NCBI RefSeq assembly: GCF_000022085.1
Contig: NC_011894.1
Location: 5,912,001 to 5,976,000 of the forward strand
DNA from: Methylobacterium nodulans ORS 2060
Lineage (GTDB): Bacteria > Pseudomonadota > Alphaproteobacteria > Rhizobiales > Beijerinckiaceae
Direction of reading: 5' to 3'
DNA: 64,000 bases
Part shown: positions 11,250-22,512 of the stretch, piece after piece
Layout of the letters: every line of letters begins with the position of its first letter
Position numbering within the stretch: position 1 is the first letter of the stretch
Notes under the pieces: model-generated
What the model was told of the DNA's origin: nothing
What the model saw: only the letters and a program-made list of their open reading frames with translations
The model's database searches: none
Translations under genes and position numbers: made by a program

Positions 11250-11376
11250 ACCGTTGTGCCCTCCACGACCGTCTTCAGGGATTGGCCGGATCACCGCACG
11301 GCTCACGGCGAGCGGATTCAACTTGCAGCGCCGGCCCGGCTTGACTCTCGGGCCCGGCCGGCCCGATGCGGGAGCC

Positions 11377-12351
11377 GTGACCGCGCTTCCCTCCGGCACC
11401 ACCGCCTGGATCCTCACCGACGGCAAGGCCGGCGATCTCGCGCCCTGCCGCGGCCTCGCGCACGCGCTCGGGTTGACCGCGCAGGAGCGGCAGGTGGCAC
11501 TCCGCCCGCCCTTCTCCTGGTGGGCGCCCCGCGGCCCGGCCGATCCGCGCGACCGCGTGCTGACGCCGCCCTGGCCCGACCTCGCCCTCGCCACCGGGCG
11601 GCGGGCCGTCCCTGCCTTGCGCGCCCTCCGGCGCCTGTCGGGGGGGCGGACCTTCACGGTGTTCCTGCGCGATCCCCGCATCGGCGCGGAGGTGGCCGAC
11701 CTCGTCTGGGTGCCCGAGCACGACCGGCTGCGCGGCCCGACCGTGCTCACCACCCTGGCGGGACCCCATCCGGTCTCGCCCGAGCGCCTCGCAGCCGCCC
11801 GTGCGGCACCCGATCCCCGGCTCGCCGCTCTCCCTGCGCCCCGCGCCGCCGTGCTGGTGGGCGGCGACAGCCGGCACGGACGCGTGCGGCCGGAGGCGGC
11901 CGAGCGCTTCCTGTCCGCCCTCGACCGGCTCGGCGCGGAGGCGAGCCTGATGATCACCGCCTCGCGCCGCACGCCCTCGTCTCTGCGCGAGGGCCTGCGG
12001 GCGCTTAGCCTCCGGCGCGGCGCCTTTCTCTGGGACGGCAGCGGCGAGAATCCCTATCTCGCCCTTCTGGCGCTGGCGGATGCGGTCGTCGCGACCGCCG
12101 ACAGCGCCAACATGGTGGGCGAAGCGGTGGCGACCGGCGCCCCGGTTCTTCTCTTCGAGCTGACCGATACCTATCTTCGGCATCGCCCGTTCTTTGCCGC
12201 ACTCCGGCACTACGGAGCTGTGCATCCGTTCAACGGCCGGCTTGAAGGTTCTCGCTACGAACCCTTAGATTTCACCCCCGCGATCGCAGAGGCCGTCGCG
12301 GCTGCCTATCTCAGGCACCGCGATGCGCTCGCCCGCCTGACCGGCCCGTGA
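11377..12351 (+). CDS. ELM1-like (mitochondrial fission ELM1 family) protein
   Basis: This protein of about 324 residues has the family's opening AWILTDGKAGDLAPCRGLAHALG, a central DRLRGPTVLTTLAGPHPVSPERL, and the C-terminal TADSANMVGEAVATGAPVLLFEL, which resembles the donor-binding half of a GT-B glycosyltransferase. Bacterial members are uncharacterised. The GTG at 11377 is chosen because it sits just ahead of the conserved part, although its GGAG is only 2 bases away; a TTG at 11341 or the codon at 11254 would give longer forms. trxB starts 33 bases downstream in the same direction. Confidence 0.82.
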   Translation: MTALPSGTTAWILTDGKAGDLAPCRGLAHALGLTAQERQVALRPPFSWWAPRGPADPRDRVLTPPWPDLALATGRRAVPALRALRRLSGGRTFTVFLRDPRIGAEVADLVWVPEHDRLRGPTVLTTLAGPHPVSPERLAAARAAPDPRLAALPAPRAAVLVGGDSRHGRVRPEAAERFLSALDRLGAEASLMITASRRTPSSLREGLRALSLRRGAFLWDGSGENPYLALLALADAVVATADSANMVGEAVATGAPVLLFELTDTYLRHRPFFAALRHYGAVHPFNGRLEGSRYEPLDFTPAIAEAVAAAYLRHRDALARLTGP

Positions 12352-12384
12352 TGCCGGGCCGGGCCGGCAGGCCCGGAGACCCTG

Positions 12385-13362
12385 ATGTCCATCACCCACG
12401 AGAAGCTCATCATCATCGGCTCTGGCCCGGCGGGCTACACGGCCGCCATCTACGCCGCCCGCGCCATGGTCGAGCCGCTGCTGATCTCCGGATTTCAGCC
12501 CGGCGGCCAGCTGATGATCACCACCGATGTCGAGAACTACCCGGGCTTCGCGCAAGCCGTTCAGGGCCCCTGGCTCATGGAGCAGATGCGCCTCCAGGCC
12601 GAGCATGTCGGCACCCGGATCGTCTCGGAATACATCGCCAAGGTGGACCTGAAGCAGCGGCCCTTTCGCCTGGAAGCGGATTCGGGCGCGGTCTACACCT
12701 GCGACGCGCTCATCATCGCGACCGGCGCCCAGGCGAAGTGGCTCGGGCTGCCCTCGGAGGCGAAGTTCCAGGGCTTCGGCGTCTCGGCCTGCGCCACCTG
12801 CGACGGCTTCTTCTTCCGCGGCAAGGAGGTGGTGGTGGTCGGCGGCGGCAACACCGCGGTCGAGGAGGCGCTCTACCTCGCCAACCTCGCCTCGAAGGTG
12901 ACGCTGGTCCACCGCCGCGACGCGTTCCGGGCCGAGCGCATCCTGCAGGAGCGGCTCTTCCGCCATCCGAACATCGAGGTGGTGTGGAACCACACGGTCG
13001 AGGAGATCTGCGGGCGCGAGAGCCCGGCGCCCTCGGTGACGCATGTCCGCCTCAAGGACGTGCGGACCGGCCTCATCAGCGAGCGCAAGGCCGACGGCGT
13101 CTTCGTGGCCATCGGCCATCAGCCGGCGACCGCGATCTTCGAAGGCCAGCTGCCGCTGCGCGCGGGCGGCTATCTCACCGTCACGCCGGGCACGACATCG
13201 ACCGAGATCCCGGGCGTGTTCGCGGCGGGCGACGTGACGGACGACGTCTACCGCCAGGCGGTCACCGCCGCCGGGATGGGCTGCATGGCCGCCCTCGAAG
13301 CGGAGAAGTACCTCGCGAACCTGGCGATCGGCGAGACGCCGCGTCAGGCCGCCGCCGAATAA
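12385..13362 (+). CDS. trxB: Thioredoxin-disulfide reductase
   Basis: This 325-residue flavoenzyme has the FAD motif [16 protein letters not shown], the redox-active CATCDG (Cys about 136/139), the NADPH motif [15 protein letters not shown] and the C-terminal FAD contact [16 protein letters not shown]. It passes electrons from NADPH to thioredoxin in the cytoplasm. Length and motifs are standard. A LysR gene of the LsrB/VtlR type follows 131 bases downstream in the same direction, the same pairing as trxB-lsrB in rhizobia. Confidence 0.96.
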   Translation: MSITHEKLIIIGSGPAGYTAAIYAARAMVEPLLISGFQPGGQLMITTDVENYPGFAQAVQGPWLMEQMRLQAEHVGTRIVSEYIAKVDLKQRPFRLEADSGAVYTCDALIIATGAQAKWLGLPSEAKFQGFGVSACATCDGFFFRGKEVVVVGGGNTAVEEALYLANLASKVTLVHRRDAFRAERILQERLFRHPNIEVVWNHTVEEICGRESPAPSVTHVRLKDVRTGLISERKADGVFVAIGHQPATAIFEGQLPLRAGGYLTVTPGTTSTEIPGVFAAGDVTDDVYRQAVTAAGMGCMAALEAEKYLANLAIGETPRQAAAE

Positions 13363-13493
13363 GCCACAGGGCGGGACAAGTCGCGGTTTTGCGGGGTCCC
13401 TCCCCGCACCGTCGCGGCTCAAGACAGTACGCGTTCGCGAGAGCCGCCCGCCGAAGCCCGCCGGCCGGGACTCTGGCGCAGGGGTGAACGGCC

Positions 13494-14384
13494 GTGGATT
13501 GGGACAAGATCCGGATCTTCCTGAACGTCGCCGAGGCGGGAAGCTTCACGAAGGCGGGCGACGATATCGGCCTCAGCCAGTCGGCGGTGAGCCGCCAGAT
13601 CAGCGCGCTCGAACGCGAGCTGAAGGCGCCGCTGTTCCACCGGCACGCCCGCGGCCTGATCCTGACCGAACAGGGCGACCTCCTGTTCCGCGCCGCCCGC
13701 GACATGAAGATGCGGCTGGAGACGACGCGCGCGCGCCTCGTGGAGACGAGCGAGCGCCCCTCCGGCGACCTCAAGGTGACGACCACGGTGGGCCTCGGCA
13801 CCGCTTGGCTGTCGCAGCGCGTGTCGGAATTCCTCGACCTGCATCCCGAGGTGCGCATCGAGCTGATCCTCACGAGCGAGGAACTCGACCTCGCCATGCG
13901 CGAGGCGGACGTGGCGATCCGGCTGCGCCGGCCGGCCCAGCCCGACCTGATCCAGCGCCGGCTGTTCACCGTGCACTACCACGTCTTCGCCTCGACCGAG
14001 TACATCAAGCGCTTCGGCGAGCCCAAGTCCATCGACGACCTCGACAGGCACCGGATCGTCTCGTTCGGCGGCGACCAGCCCTCCTACCTGATGGCGACGC
14101 ACTGGCTGTCGACGGCGGGGCGCGAGGGGCGCGAGCCGCGCACCGTGCATTTCACGGTCAACAACATCTCGGCCCTGCAGGTGGCGGTGGAGACGGGCGC
14201 CGGCATCGGCATCCTCCCGGATTACGCGGCGAACGGGAACCCGCAGCTCGTTCAGGTGCTGCGCGACATCGAGATGCCGAACCTGGAGAGCTACCTCGTC
14301 TATGCCGAGGAGATGCGCTCGGTCGCCCGCGTCCAGGCCTTCCGCGACTTCCTGGTCGCCAAGGCGCAGCGCTGGACCTATTGA
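13494..14384 (+). CDS. lsrB: LysR-type regulator, LsrB/VtlR type
   Basis: This 296-residue protein has the LysR helix-turn-helix (about residues 1-60; MDWDKIRIFLNVAEAGSF..GLSQSAVSRQISALEREL) and a substrate-binding domain with GAGIGILPDYAA. The MDWDK opening and the place next to trxB match LsrB of Sinorhizobium and VtlR of Brucella/Agrobacterium, which control envelope, redox and small-RNA genes in host interaction. Assignment rests on the N-terminus and synteny, so the symbol is likely but not proven. The start is GTG at 13494. A hairpin followed by CCTTTTC lies downstream. Confidence 0.85.
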   Translation: MDWDKIRIFLNVAEAGSFTKAGDDIGLSQSAVSRQISALERELKAPLFHRHARGLILTEQGDLLFRAARDMKMRLETTRARLVETSERPSGDLKVTTTVGLGTAWLSQRVSEFLDLHPEVRIELILTSEELDLAMREADVAIRLRRPAQPDLIQRRLFTVHYHVFASTEYIKRFGEPKSIDDLDRHRIVSFGGDQPSYLMATHWLSTAGREGREPRTVHFTVNNISALQVAVETGAGIGILPDYAANGNPQLVQVLRDIEMPNLESYLVYAEEMRSVARVQAFRDFLVAKAQRWTY

Positions 14385-14562
14385 TCGCCGCGCCTCATCC
14401 CCTCGTTTCGTTCCATGCGTCGGTGCCGCGCCTGACATGCCGCGGGGGCGCTTGCGGCCGGCGGCCCGGCGGCGATCATGGCGGCGGCCGGTTTCGGACG
14501 TTGACCGGCCGATCCCCTCTGGATGGGTCCGGTCCCTCCGGCCGGCACCGATCTCGCCTTCA

Positions 14563-14590
14563 CCGGGTTCCGCAGGGACCCGGCCTTTTC
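14563..14590 (+). terminator. Terminator after lsrB
   Basis: A 9-base stem (CCGGGTTCC 14563-14571 with GGGACCCGG 14575-14583, one G-T pair) is followed by CCTTTTC. It lies between the convergent lsrB and msrP genes. Confidence 0.55.
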
Positions 14591-14594
14591 CGCG

Positions 14595-15569
14595 TCAGAC
14601 GAAGAGCCGCTCCTTCTCCAGCCCCTTGTAGAGCCCGGCGACCTGCTCGGCATAGCCGTTGTAGAGGAGCGTTGGCACCCGCTGGTCGGTGCCGAGCACC
14701 CGCTCGGTCGCCTGGCTCCAGCGCGGATGCGGCACGGCCGGGTTCACGTTCGCCCAGAAGCCGTATTCGGAGGGCTGCAGCGCCTCCCAGAAGGTCTTCG
14801 GACGCTCGGCCGTGAAGGTGATCCGGTTGATCGACTTCACCGACTTGAATCCGTATTTCCACGGCACCGCCAAGCGCAGGGGCGCGCCGAACTGGTTGAG
14901 GAGCGGCTTGCCGTAGACGCCCGTCACCAGGAAGGCGAGGTCGTTCGTCGCCTCCGCGAGCGTCAGCCCCTCGGTGTAGGGCCAGGGATAGAAGAACTGC
15001 CGCTGGCCCGGCGCCATGCCCTTGTCGAAGAAGGTCTGCAGCCGGACGTATTTCGCGTCCGCGCTCGGTTTGACGAGGGCGACGAGCGCCGCGAGCGGGA
15101 AGCCGGTCCAGGGCACCGCCATCGACCATGCCTCGACGCAGCGGTGGCGGTAGAGCCGCTCCTCGAGCGGCATCTTGCGCACGAGATCCTCGAAGCCGAT
15201 CTCGAACGGATTCTCGACCAGCCCGTCGATTGCGACGGTCCAGGGCTGGACCTTGAGGGCGTTCGAGCCCGGCGTCACCGTCTTGTTGGTGCCGTACTCA
15301 TAGAAGTTGTTGTAGTCCGCGCTGTACCGCTCCTCGGTCACGGGCCGGTCGAGCGTGTAGGCCCCATTCCGTTTGGCCGGGTAGAGATCGGCGGTCCTGG
15401 TCGCGCCCGTCCCCTCGCCCGGCAGCGCGGCCCTGGCGGAAGCGCCCGCGAGGGTGGTTGCCGCGAGCCCCAGCGCGCCGCCGAGGAGCGTGCGGCGATC
15501 GAAGAAGGCCGATTCCGGCGTCGCCGCGCTTTCCGGAATCTCCCAGCTGCGCCGTGATCTGATGTGCAT
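14595..15569 (-). CDS. msrP: Protein-methionine-sulfoxide reductase, molybdopterin catalytic subunit
   Basis: This 324-residue protein has a twin-arginine signal (FDRRTLLGGALGLAATTLAGASARA) and the molybdopterin fold with the metal-ligand Cys in YRHRCVEAWSMAVPW. It repairs oxidised methionines in periplasmic proteins. The ATG at 15569 has AGGAGAGAG upstream, which rules out the longer open frame extending to 15893. The heme-containing membrane partner MsrQ, usually adjacent, is not in the window. The gene is convergent with lsrB, and a small hypothetical gene lies just upstream on the same strand. Confidence 0.94.
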   Translation of the reverse strand: MHIRSRRSWEIPESAATPESAFFDRRTLLGGALGLAATTLAGASARAALPGEGTGATRTADLYPAKRNGAYTLDRPVTEERYSADYNNFYEYGTNKTVTPGSNALKVQPWTVAIDGLVENPFEIGFEDLVRKMPLEERLYRHRCVEAWSMAVPWTGFPLAALVALVKPSADAKYVRLQTFFDKGMAPGQRQFFYPWPYTEGLTLAEATNDLAFLVTGVYGKPLLNQFGAPLRLAVPWKYGFKSVKSINRITFTAERPKTFWEALQPSEYGFWANVNPAVPHPRWSQATERVLGTDQRVPTLLYNGYAEQVAGLYKGLEKERLFV

Positions 15570-15633
15570 GTCTCTCTCCTGGCGGCCGGCCGCTCTCGCG
15601 CGGGAGATCGGGATGCGCGAGCATGCGCGCCAA

Positions 15634-15954
15634 TCACGGTTCGGCGAGGCCAACCCCGTGGTTACCGCCCTGGCGCGCGAAGAGCGCCGAACCTCCGCCA
15701 GCCGGGAGCCCGTCGTCGGGGCCGAGCCGCGAGACCGGACGGCCCTGAAGCGCCGCGCCCCGCTGCCGGACGGCTTCGGTCGCCGCCGCCGCGAGCCGGG
15801 CCGCCGCATCGGCCGCGGTTTCGACCGGCATGAGCACGAAGGCATCCCCACCCTCCGCCGCCGCGAAATGCAGGGCCAGCGTGTCGCCGCCATCGATCAC
15901 GTCGACCGCAACGAGCTGCGCCGAGGGCAGCACGACCGATTTCAGGGCGCCCAT
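15634..15954 (-). CDS. Hypothetical protein, 106 aa
   Basis: I do not recognise this protein. The chosen ATG at 15954 starts MGALKSVVLPSAQLVAVDVIDGGDTLALHF, which alternates like a small beta structure; the middle is Ala-rich (ETAADAAARLAAAATEAV) and the end is Gly-rich. The open frame continues upstream to 16122, but that part is rich in Arg and Cys and looks non-coding. It ends 65 bases before the msrP start on the same strand, so the two could share a transcript. Confidence 0.55.
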   Translation of the reverse strand: MGALKSVVLPSAQLVAVDVIDGGDTLALHFAAAEGGDAFVLMPVETAADAAARLAAAATEAVRQRGAALQGRPVSRLGPDDGLPAGGGSALFARQGGNHGVGLAEP

Positions 15955-16120
15955 GTCTCGACGACTTTCGGTGTCTTGCCTCGTTCCGGACGATAACCGG
16001 CTGACGTTGCGGCAAGACAAGAGCGTCGCCGTGCGGCGCGGCATCCGTGGCGCTGCACCGAAACCGTGATCACAGAAAGCCCGGGACAGGGAGCGGCATG
16101 CGTGCCATAGAGCAGCCGCC

Positions 16121-16357
16121 ATGCCCTCGAAGAAGCCGAAGCAGACGGCCTTTACCGTCGCCGTATCCGCGCCGGACGAAGCTGCCGGCGCTGTCGCGCT
16201 CCAGCTCTACGTTGCGATGGCGCCGGACGCGTCCCGCGCCATCGAGGCCGTGCGCGCCGTCGCGACGCCCGATGCCGCGATCGAGCTGAGCGGCACCCTC
16301 TCCGATCGCCTCACCACCCGCTTGAAGCTGCGCCCCGGGGAAGTGCGGCCGATCTGA
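16121..16357 (+). CDS. Hypothetical protein, 78 aa
   Basis: I do not recognise this small protein. It starts MPSKKPKQTAFTVAVSAPDE with a basic N-terminus, then an amphipathic Ala-rich helix region (ALQLYVAMAPDASRAIEAVRAV) and ends LKLRPGEVRPI. It has no signal peptide, membrane segment or Cys. It is divergent from the 106-aa gene with a gap of 166 bases. Downstream lies the mosaic repeat and IS110 region. Confidence 0.5.
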   Translation: MPSKKPKQTAFTVAVSAPDEAAGAVALQLYVAMAPDASRAIEAVRAVATPDAAIELSGTLSDRLTTRLKLRPGEVRPI

Positions 16358-17755
<1,398 letters not shown>

Positions 17756-18107
17756 CCTTCAACACAGCCGCTCTGTCCCGCTCCCTCTTTCCGGGCCCGT
17801 TCGGGCCTGCACGACTGCAGCGTCAGCGGAAGGAGATCCGGGACCCAGCACGAGGATTTGCCGCGCAGCGGCGCCGGTTGCCTCCAGCGTGGCCGACAAG
17901 CGGTCGCTGCGCGACTTCTCGGCTCAAGTCCCGGGTCGCATTCCGCTGCCGCTGCATGCGCCCGGGACAGGGGGGCGGACGACGGAGGCCGGGCGCCGAT
18001 CCCCGATCGTCGCTGGGCGTGTCAGGCGGACAGCGTCGCGGGGGCTGACGCAGCCTCTCGAACCTGATCCCAATGGCCCGATGCATCGGCAGCCTGGGCC
18101 GTTGGGA

Positions 18108-19817
18108 TCAAGCGCCTCCGTCCCGCAATTCCCGCCGCAGCACCTTGCCGACATTGCTCTTCGGCAGGGCGCCGTGGAAGACGATCTCGCGCGGGACCTT
18201 GTAGGAGGTGAGGTTCTTGCGGGCGAAAGCGCGCAGGGCCTCGGCGGTGAGGTCGGGGTCGCGGCGCACCACGTGGGCGACCACGCTCTCCCCGGTCTCC
18301 GGCATCGGCCGGCCCACCACCGCGACCTCCAGCACGCCCGGATGCGTGGCGAGCACGTCCTCGACCTCGTTCGGATAGACGTTGAAGCCGGAGACCAGGA
18401 TCATGTCCTTCATCCGGTCCACGAGCCGCAGCTGCCCGTCCGGCTGCAGCACCGCGATGTCGCCGGTGCGGAAGAATCCGTCGGGCGTCATGGCCTTCGC
18501 GGTCTCCTCGGGCCGGCGCCAGTAGCCCGGCATCACCTGCGGCCCGCGCACGCAGAGCTCGCCCGCCTCCCCGATCGGCACCTCCGCGCCGGCCGCGTCG
18601 CGCACCGAGATCTCGGTCGAGGGAACCGGGTAGCCGATGGTGCCCGACCATTCGGTGAGGGTGCGCGGATTGATGGACACCACGGGCGCCGTCTCCGACA
18701 GGCCGTAGCCCTCGATGATCGGCTTGCCGGTGAGCGCCTTCCAGCGCCGCGCCACCACCGCCTGAACCGCCATGCCGCCGGCATTGACGTATTCGAGCGC
18801 GGACCAGTCGACCTTGCCGATATCCGGGTGGTTGAGCAGCGCGTTGAACAGCGTGTTGACGCCCGACAGGTCGGTGAACCGGTTCGTCCGCAGCAGCTTC
18901 ACGAATCCGGCGATGTCGCGCGGATTGGGCACGAACAGGCAGCAGGCCCCCAGCCGCACCATGAAGAAGAAACAGCAGGTGAGGCCGTAGATGTGGTAGA
19001 GCGGCAGCGCCGTGACCATCACCCGGCCCGGCCCCTCGTCGTCGCGCATGCCGAACCAGACGCGGGTCTGCTCGATATTGGCCATCACGTTGCGATGGGT
19101 GAGCATCGCGCCCTTCGAGACGCCGGTGGTGCCGCCGGTATATTGCAGGAAGGCGAGGTCGCCGGGCGCGATCGGCAGCGGCCGGAAGCCCGCCTTGCGG
19201 CCCGCCGCGAGCACCGCCAGGAACCTCGTGCCGCGCCCGGGCGGCAGGCTGTAGGGCGGCACCGCCTTCTTGAGGTAGCGGGCGGCCAGCGTGATCAGCA
19301 CGCCGCGAAGCCGCAGGCCGTCGCCCGCGCCCGCCACCACCACCATCTCCAGTTCGGGAAGCGCGGGCAGCGCCTGGGCGACGACGCCCGCGAAATTCTC
19401 CAGCACGACGAGCATCCGCGCGCCGGCATCGCCGACCTGATGGGTGAGTTCGCGGGCCGTGTAGAGCGGGTTGACGTTGACGGCGGTCGCGCCCGCGATC
19501 AGCGTCCCGAACAGCGCGATCGGATAGGTGGGCACGTTCGGCAGCATCAGGGCGACCCGGTCGCCCTTGCGGATGCCCTGCGCCTGCAACCAGCCGGCGA
19601 AAGCCTCGGCCCCCGCCTTGAGCTGGGCGAAGCTCAGCGTCGCCCCGAAGCAGCGGATCGCCGGGCGATCGGCGTAGCGCGCGGTCGCCGTGGCGAAGAG
19701 GTCGGCGAGGGTGCCGAGGCCGTCGACATCGATCTCGGCGGGGACGTCGCTCGGGTAAGCCTTCAGCCAGGGCCGCTCCGGATAGTGGGCCGACGTGACG
19801 CGCACTGGGTCACCCAT
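18108..19817 (-). CDS. fadD: Long-chain fatty acid-CoA ligase (AMP-forming)
   Basis: This 569-residue protein has the adenylate-forming enzyme motifs: YTGGTTGVSKGAMLTHRN (P-loop), EGYGLSETAP, GFFRTGDIAVLQPDG, and the hinge DRMKDMILVSGFNVYPNEVE before the C-terminal catalytic Lys in LPKSNVGKVLRREL. It activates fatty acids as acyl-AMP and then acyl-CoA. The closest type by eye is FadD. A membrane protein gene lies 65 bases upstream on the same strand and may share the transcript. The beta-oxidation genes are not in the window. Confidence 0.88.
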   Translation of the reverse strand: MGDPVRVTSAHYPERPWLKAYPSDVPAEIDVDGLGTLADLFATATARYADRPAIRCFGATLSFAQLKAGAEAFAGWLQAQGIRKGDRVALMLPNVPTYPIALFGTLIAGATAVNVNPLYTARELTHQVGDAGARMLVVLENFAGVVAQALPALPELEMVVVAGAGDGLRLRGVLITLAARYLKKAVPPYSLPPGRGTRFLAVLAAGRKAGFRPLPIAPGDLAFLQYTGGTTGVSKGAMLTHRNVMANIEQTRVWFGMRDDEGPGRVMVTALPLYHIYGLTCCFFFMVRLGACCLFVPNPRDIAGFVKLLRTNRFTDLSGVNTLFNALLNHPDIGKVDWSALEYVNAGGMAVQAVVARRWKALTGKPIIEGYGLSETAPVVSINPRTLTEWSGTIGYPVPSTEISVRDAAGAEVPIGEAGELCVRGPQVMPGYWRRPEETAKAMTPDGFFRTGDIAVLQPDGQLRLVDRMKDMILVSGFNVYPNEVEDVLATHPGVLEVAVVGRPMPETGESVVAHVVRRDPDLTAEALRAFARKNLTSYKVPREIVFHGALPKSNVGKVLRRELRDGGA

Positions 19818-19882
19818 CTCCGTTCCTCCCGTGGCGCGTAGTCCCGGCGCCTTGCTGCCGGAGGGTCAGGGCGATCCGGCCC

Positions 19883-20599
19883 TCACCCCCGGCTTTCGGC
19901 GTAGCGCCTTCCCGGGGGTGTTTCAACCGACGCCTCGGGACTGGCCCCTCGGAGCGCAGCAACCAGAGCGTGCGGCAGGAAGGCGACCAGCACCAGGCCC
20001 GCGGCGATCAGCGCCTGTTTCCCGTCGAGGCCCCGCTGCGGCCAGCCGGCAGTGCCGAGCGCGCCGCCGAGGCTGAGGATCCCCAGCGCCCACCAGAGGG
20101 CGGCGGCGCGCAGCAGCGCCCGCACCACGCGCCCGCCCCTGCCGCGGCGGCCGCCCACGAGGCCGGCGAGGCCGAGCGCCGTGCCGAAGGGCAGCATCGC
20201 CGCGAGCGCCCCGAGCGCCCGCGCGGCCGGCAGCGGCACCCCGTGCAGGAAGCTCATCGCCCCCACCACGAAGGCGAGCCGCAGGATGAGGCCGCCGAAG
20301 GTCGGGTAGAACGACAGCGCGAAGAGGAGCGCGAGCCCGAGGGCGGCCCCGAGCAGGCGCAGGACCCTTGAGCGGTCGAGGGCCTCGCCGGTGACCGCCA
20401 GGATGCGGACGACCCCGTACACCACCGCGAAGGGGTAGAGCGGGAACTGATCGAGGAAGAAGCCGAAGAACAGGCTCCCGAGCCCGGCCTCCTCCAGCCG
20501 CGCCTGATTCAGGCCGCTCAGCGCCGCGACCCCGACCGCCGCCAGAGTCGCCCCGAGAGGCAGGAGCGCGACGCTCAGCGTCCGGCCGGAGAGAGTCAT
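19883..20599 (-). CDS. Hypothetical membrane protein, 238 aa
   Basis: I cannot name a family. The ATG at 20599 opens a protein with about five or six hydrophobic segments (VALLPLGATLAAVGVAALSG; FGFFLDQFPLYPFAVVYGVV; LLGAALGLALLFALSF; GALAAMLPFGTALGLAGLVGG; LWWALGILSLGGAL; ALIAAGLVLVAFLPHALVAAL) and a short polar tail. Loops carry Arg, which suggests an inner-membrane protein. It lies just upstream of fadD on the same strand. Confidence 0.72.
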   Translation of the reverse strand: MTLSGRTLSVALLPLGATLAAVGVAALSGLNQARLEEAGLGSLFFGFFLDQFPLYPFAVVYGVVRILAVTGEALDRSRVLRLLGAALGLALLFALSFYPTFGGLILRLAFVVGAMSFLHGVPLPAARALGALAAMLPFGTALGLAGLVGGRRGRGGRVVRALLRAAALWWALGILSLGGALGTAGWPQRGLDGKQALIAAGLVLVAFLPHALVAALRGASPEASVETPPGRRYAESRG

Positions 20600-20669
20600 G
20601 GCAAAGCCGCCCCGTCGCGCGAAGCCACCCCCGGGACGGATCTACACCGGCCCCGCCTCCCTTGTGAAC

Positions 20670-20690
20670 CGCCCCGCTCCCCGCGGGGCG
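20670..20690 (-). terminator. Stem-loop after pepA
   Basis: CGCCCCGC (20670-20677) and GCGGGGCG (20683-20690) form an 8-bp stem with a 5-base loop, 7 bases past the pepA stop. No T-run follows on the minus strand, so termination is plausible but not certain. Confidence 0.5.
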
Positions 20691-20696
20691 TCCCGC

Positions 20697-22199
20697 TCAG
20701 CCCTCGTAGTGGTCCCGCACGAGGCGGTCGAGGAGGCGCACGCCCCAGCCCGAGCCCCAGGAGCGGCTGATCTCGCTCGACGGCGCATTCATCCCGACGC
20801 CGGCGATGTCGAGATGCACCCAGGGCACGTCGTTGACGAAGCGCTTGATGAAATGCGCGGCCGTGGCCGAGCCGCCATGCCGCCCGCCGGTGTTCTTCAT
20901 GTCGGCGAACTTCGAGTCGATCAGCTTGTCGAAGCCGGGCGAGAGCGGCATGCGCCAGACCTTCTCGCCGGTTGCCTCGCCGGCCGCCGCGAGCCGCTCG
21001 GCGAGCTCGTCGCTGGTGCTGAACATGCCGGCATATTCCTGGCCGAGGGCGACCAGGATCGCGCCGGTCAGGGTGGCGAGGTCGATCATGAACTTCGGCT
21101 TGTACTCCTGCTGCACGTGCCAGAGCACGTCGGCGAGGACGAGCCGTCCCTCCGCGTCGGTGTTGATGATCTCGATCGTCTGGCCGGACAGGGAGGTGAC
21201 GATGTCGCCGGGCCGCTGGGCCTTGCCGTCGGGCATGTTCTCGACGAGGCCGATGGCGCCGAGCGCATTCACCTTGGCCTTGCGGGCGGCCAGCGCGTGC
21301 ATCAGGCCGACCACGCAGGCCGCGCCCGCCATGTCGCCCTTCATGTCCTCCATGCCGCCGCTCCCCTTGATGGAGATGCCGCCGGAATCGAAGCAGACGC
21401 CCTTGCCGATGAACGCTACGGGCGGCTCGGACGGATCGTCGGCGCCGTTCCAGCGCATGACGACGACGCGCGCCTCCTTGGCCGAGCCCTGCGCCACCGC
21501 GAGCAGCGCGCGCATGCCGAGCTTGCGCATCGCCTTCTCGTCGAGGATCTCGACGGACACGCCGAGCTTCTCCAGCGCCTCGGTCCGGCGGGCGAATTCC
21601 TCGGGATCGAGGACGTTCGGCGGCTCGTTGACCAGTTCGCGGGCGAGGACCACGCCCTCCGCCACGGCGTCGGCGCCCCGCAGGACCTTCTTGAGGTTGC
21701 CGGCCTCGGCGGTCAGCACCGTGAAGCGGCTCGCGCCGTTCTCGTCGTTCTCGCCCTTCTTGCTCTTGTAGCGGTCGAACTTGTAGGCGCGCAGGCGCAG
21801 GCCCAGCGAGAACGAAGCGGCCGTCTCCGGCGTCGGCGCCCCGCCGGCCCAGTCGAGCACGACGAGGGCGCGGCGCCCGCCGACCTTGCCGGCCGTCACG
21901 CCGCCGAGCACGGCCCAGTCGAGCTTGTCCCGCTCCGCCTCGGGTCCGAGCCCGACCACCACGAGGCGGTCGGCCCGCAGGCCCGCCGGTGCCGTCACCG
22001 TCATGGCGGTGTTCGCCTTGCCCTTGAACCGCTCGACGGCGGCCGCCCGCGCCACGATGTCGCCAGCGCCCTCCCCCGCGATCTCGGCCGCGCGGGCCGA
22101 GAGAGCGAGATCCTCGCCCACGAACAGGACGAGGTCGCTTCCCTCCTCCGCCTTCGCCGATCCGAAGGGCTCGAACGCGATGCTGATACCGTCCGCCAT
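20697..22199 (-). CDS. pepA: Leucyl aminopeptidase (M17)
   Basis: This 500-residue cytosolic exopeptidase has the M17 metal site: [14 protein letters not shown] (Lys and Asp), MKGDMAGAA, and the family signature [14 protein letters not shown]. The N-terminal macro-like domain spans about residues 1-180. It removes N-terminal residues from peptides using two metal ions. The ATG at 22199 gives [12 protein letters not shown]; the open frame runs 54 codons further up through low-quality sequence. It is divergent from lptF, with a gap of 313 bases between them. Confidence 0.95.
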   Translation of the reverse strand: MADGISIAFEPFGSAKAEEGSDLVLFVGEDLALSARAAEIAGEGAGDIVARAAAVERFKGKANTAMTVTAPAGLRADRLVVVGLGPEAERDKLDWAVLGGVTAGKVGGRRALVVLDWAGGAPTPETAASFSLGLRLRAYKFDRYKSKKGENDENGASRFTVLTAEAGNLKKVLRGADAVAEGVVLARELVNEPPNVLDPEEFARRTEALEKLGVSVEILDEKAMRKLGMRALLAVAQGSAKEARVVVMRWNGADDPSEPPVAFIGKGVCFDSGGISIKGSGGMEDMKGDMAGAACVVGLMHALAARKAKVNALGAIGLVENMPDGKAQRPGDIVTSLSGQTIEIINTDAEGRLVLADVLWHVQQEYKPKFMIDLATLTGAILVALGQEYAGMFSTSDELAERLAAAGEATGEKVWRMPLSPGFDKLIDSKFADMKNTGGRHGGSATAAHFIKRFVNDVPWVHLDIAGVGMNAPSSEISRSWGSGWGVRLLDRLVRDHYEG

Positions 22200-22512
22200 G
22201 ACGCTGCTTTCAATCCGTGGAGGGTGTCGCCGGGGTGCCGCCAGCGCCGCGAAGCCCGCGGGCGCCGGCGGCGCCGCGAAGCCTTTTGGGCTTTGTGTAT
22301 GTGTAGCGGGCGCCCGCCGCCGAAAGCAACGCGGCCCGCGCGCCCCGTCATGATCCTGCAAGGCGCAACCTGTGACCCTGGACGCGCAGGAGAAACGAAT
22401 TCGCCTGCAAAAGGCCGCGTTCCGGGTGCTTGCGACGGAGGCGGCGCTTGTGCGGGTGCTTCCCGGGGCTTAACCGGAGCGCTGCGGAAGGGGGCCCGAC
22501 CGCGTCAAGCCG
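22200..22512. other. Divergent intergenic region between pepA and lptF
   Basis: This 313-base gap must hold both promoters, but I cannot place -35/-10 boxes with confidence. A short hairpin (AAGCC..GGCTT, about 22279) lies near the middle. An open frame of 33 codons (GTG 22372 to TAA 22473) precedes lptF with mostly GC-ending codons; I cannot support it as a gene. Confidence 0.4.

Noticed and set aside
15955..16122. Upstream extension of the 106-aa hypothetical protein
   Set aside because: The composition is Arg/Cys/Ser-rich and unlike the rest, and it runs over the divergent promoter region.
17889..19841. A 650-codon plus-strand open frame
   Set aside because: It is antisense to fadD and begins inside a repeat.
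22372..22473. A 33-codon open frame before lptF
   Set aside because: Codon use is acceptable but there is no ribosome site or recognisable homologue; too short to support.
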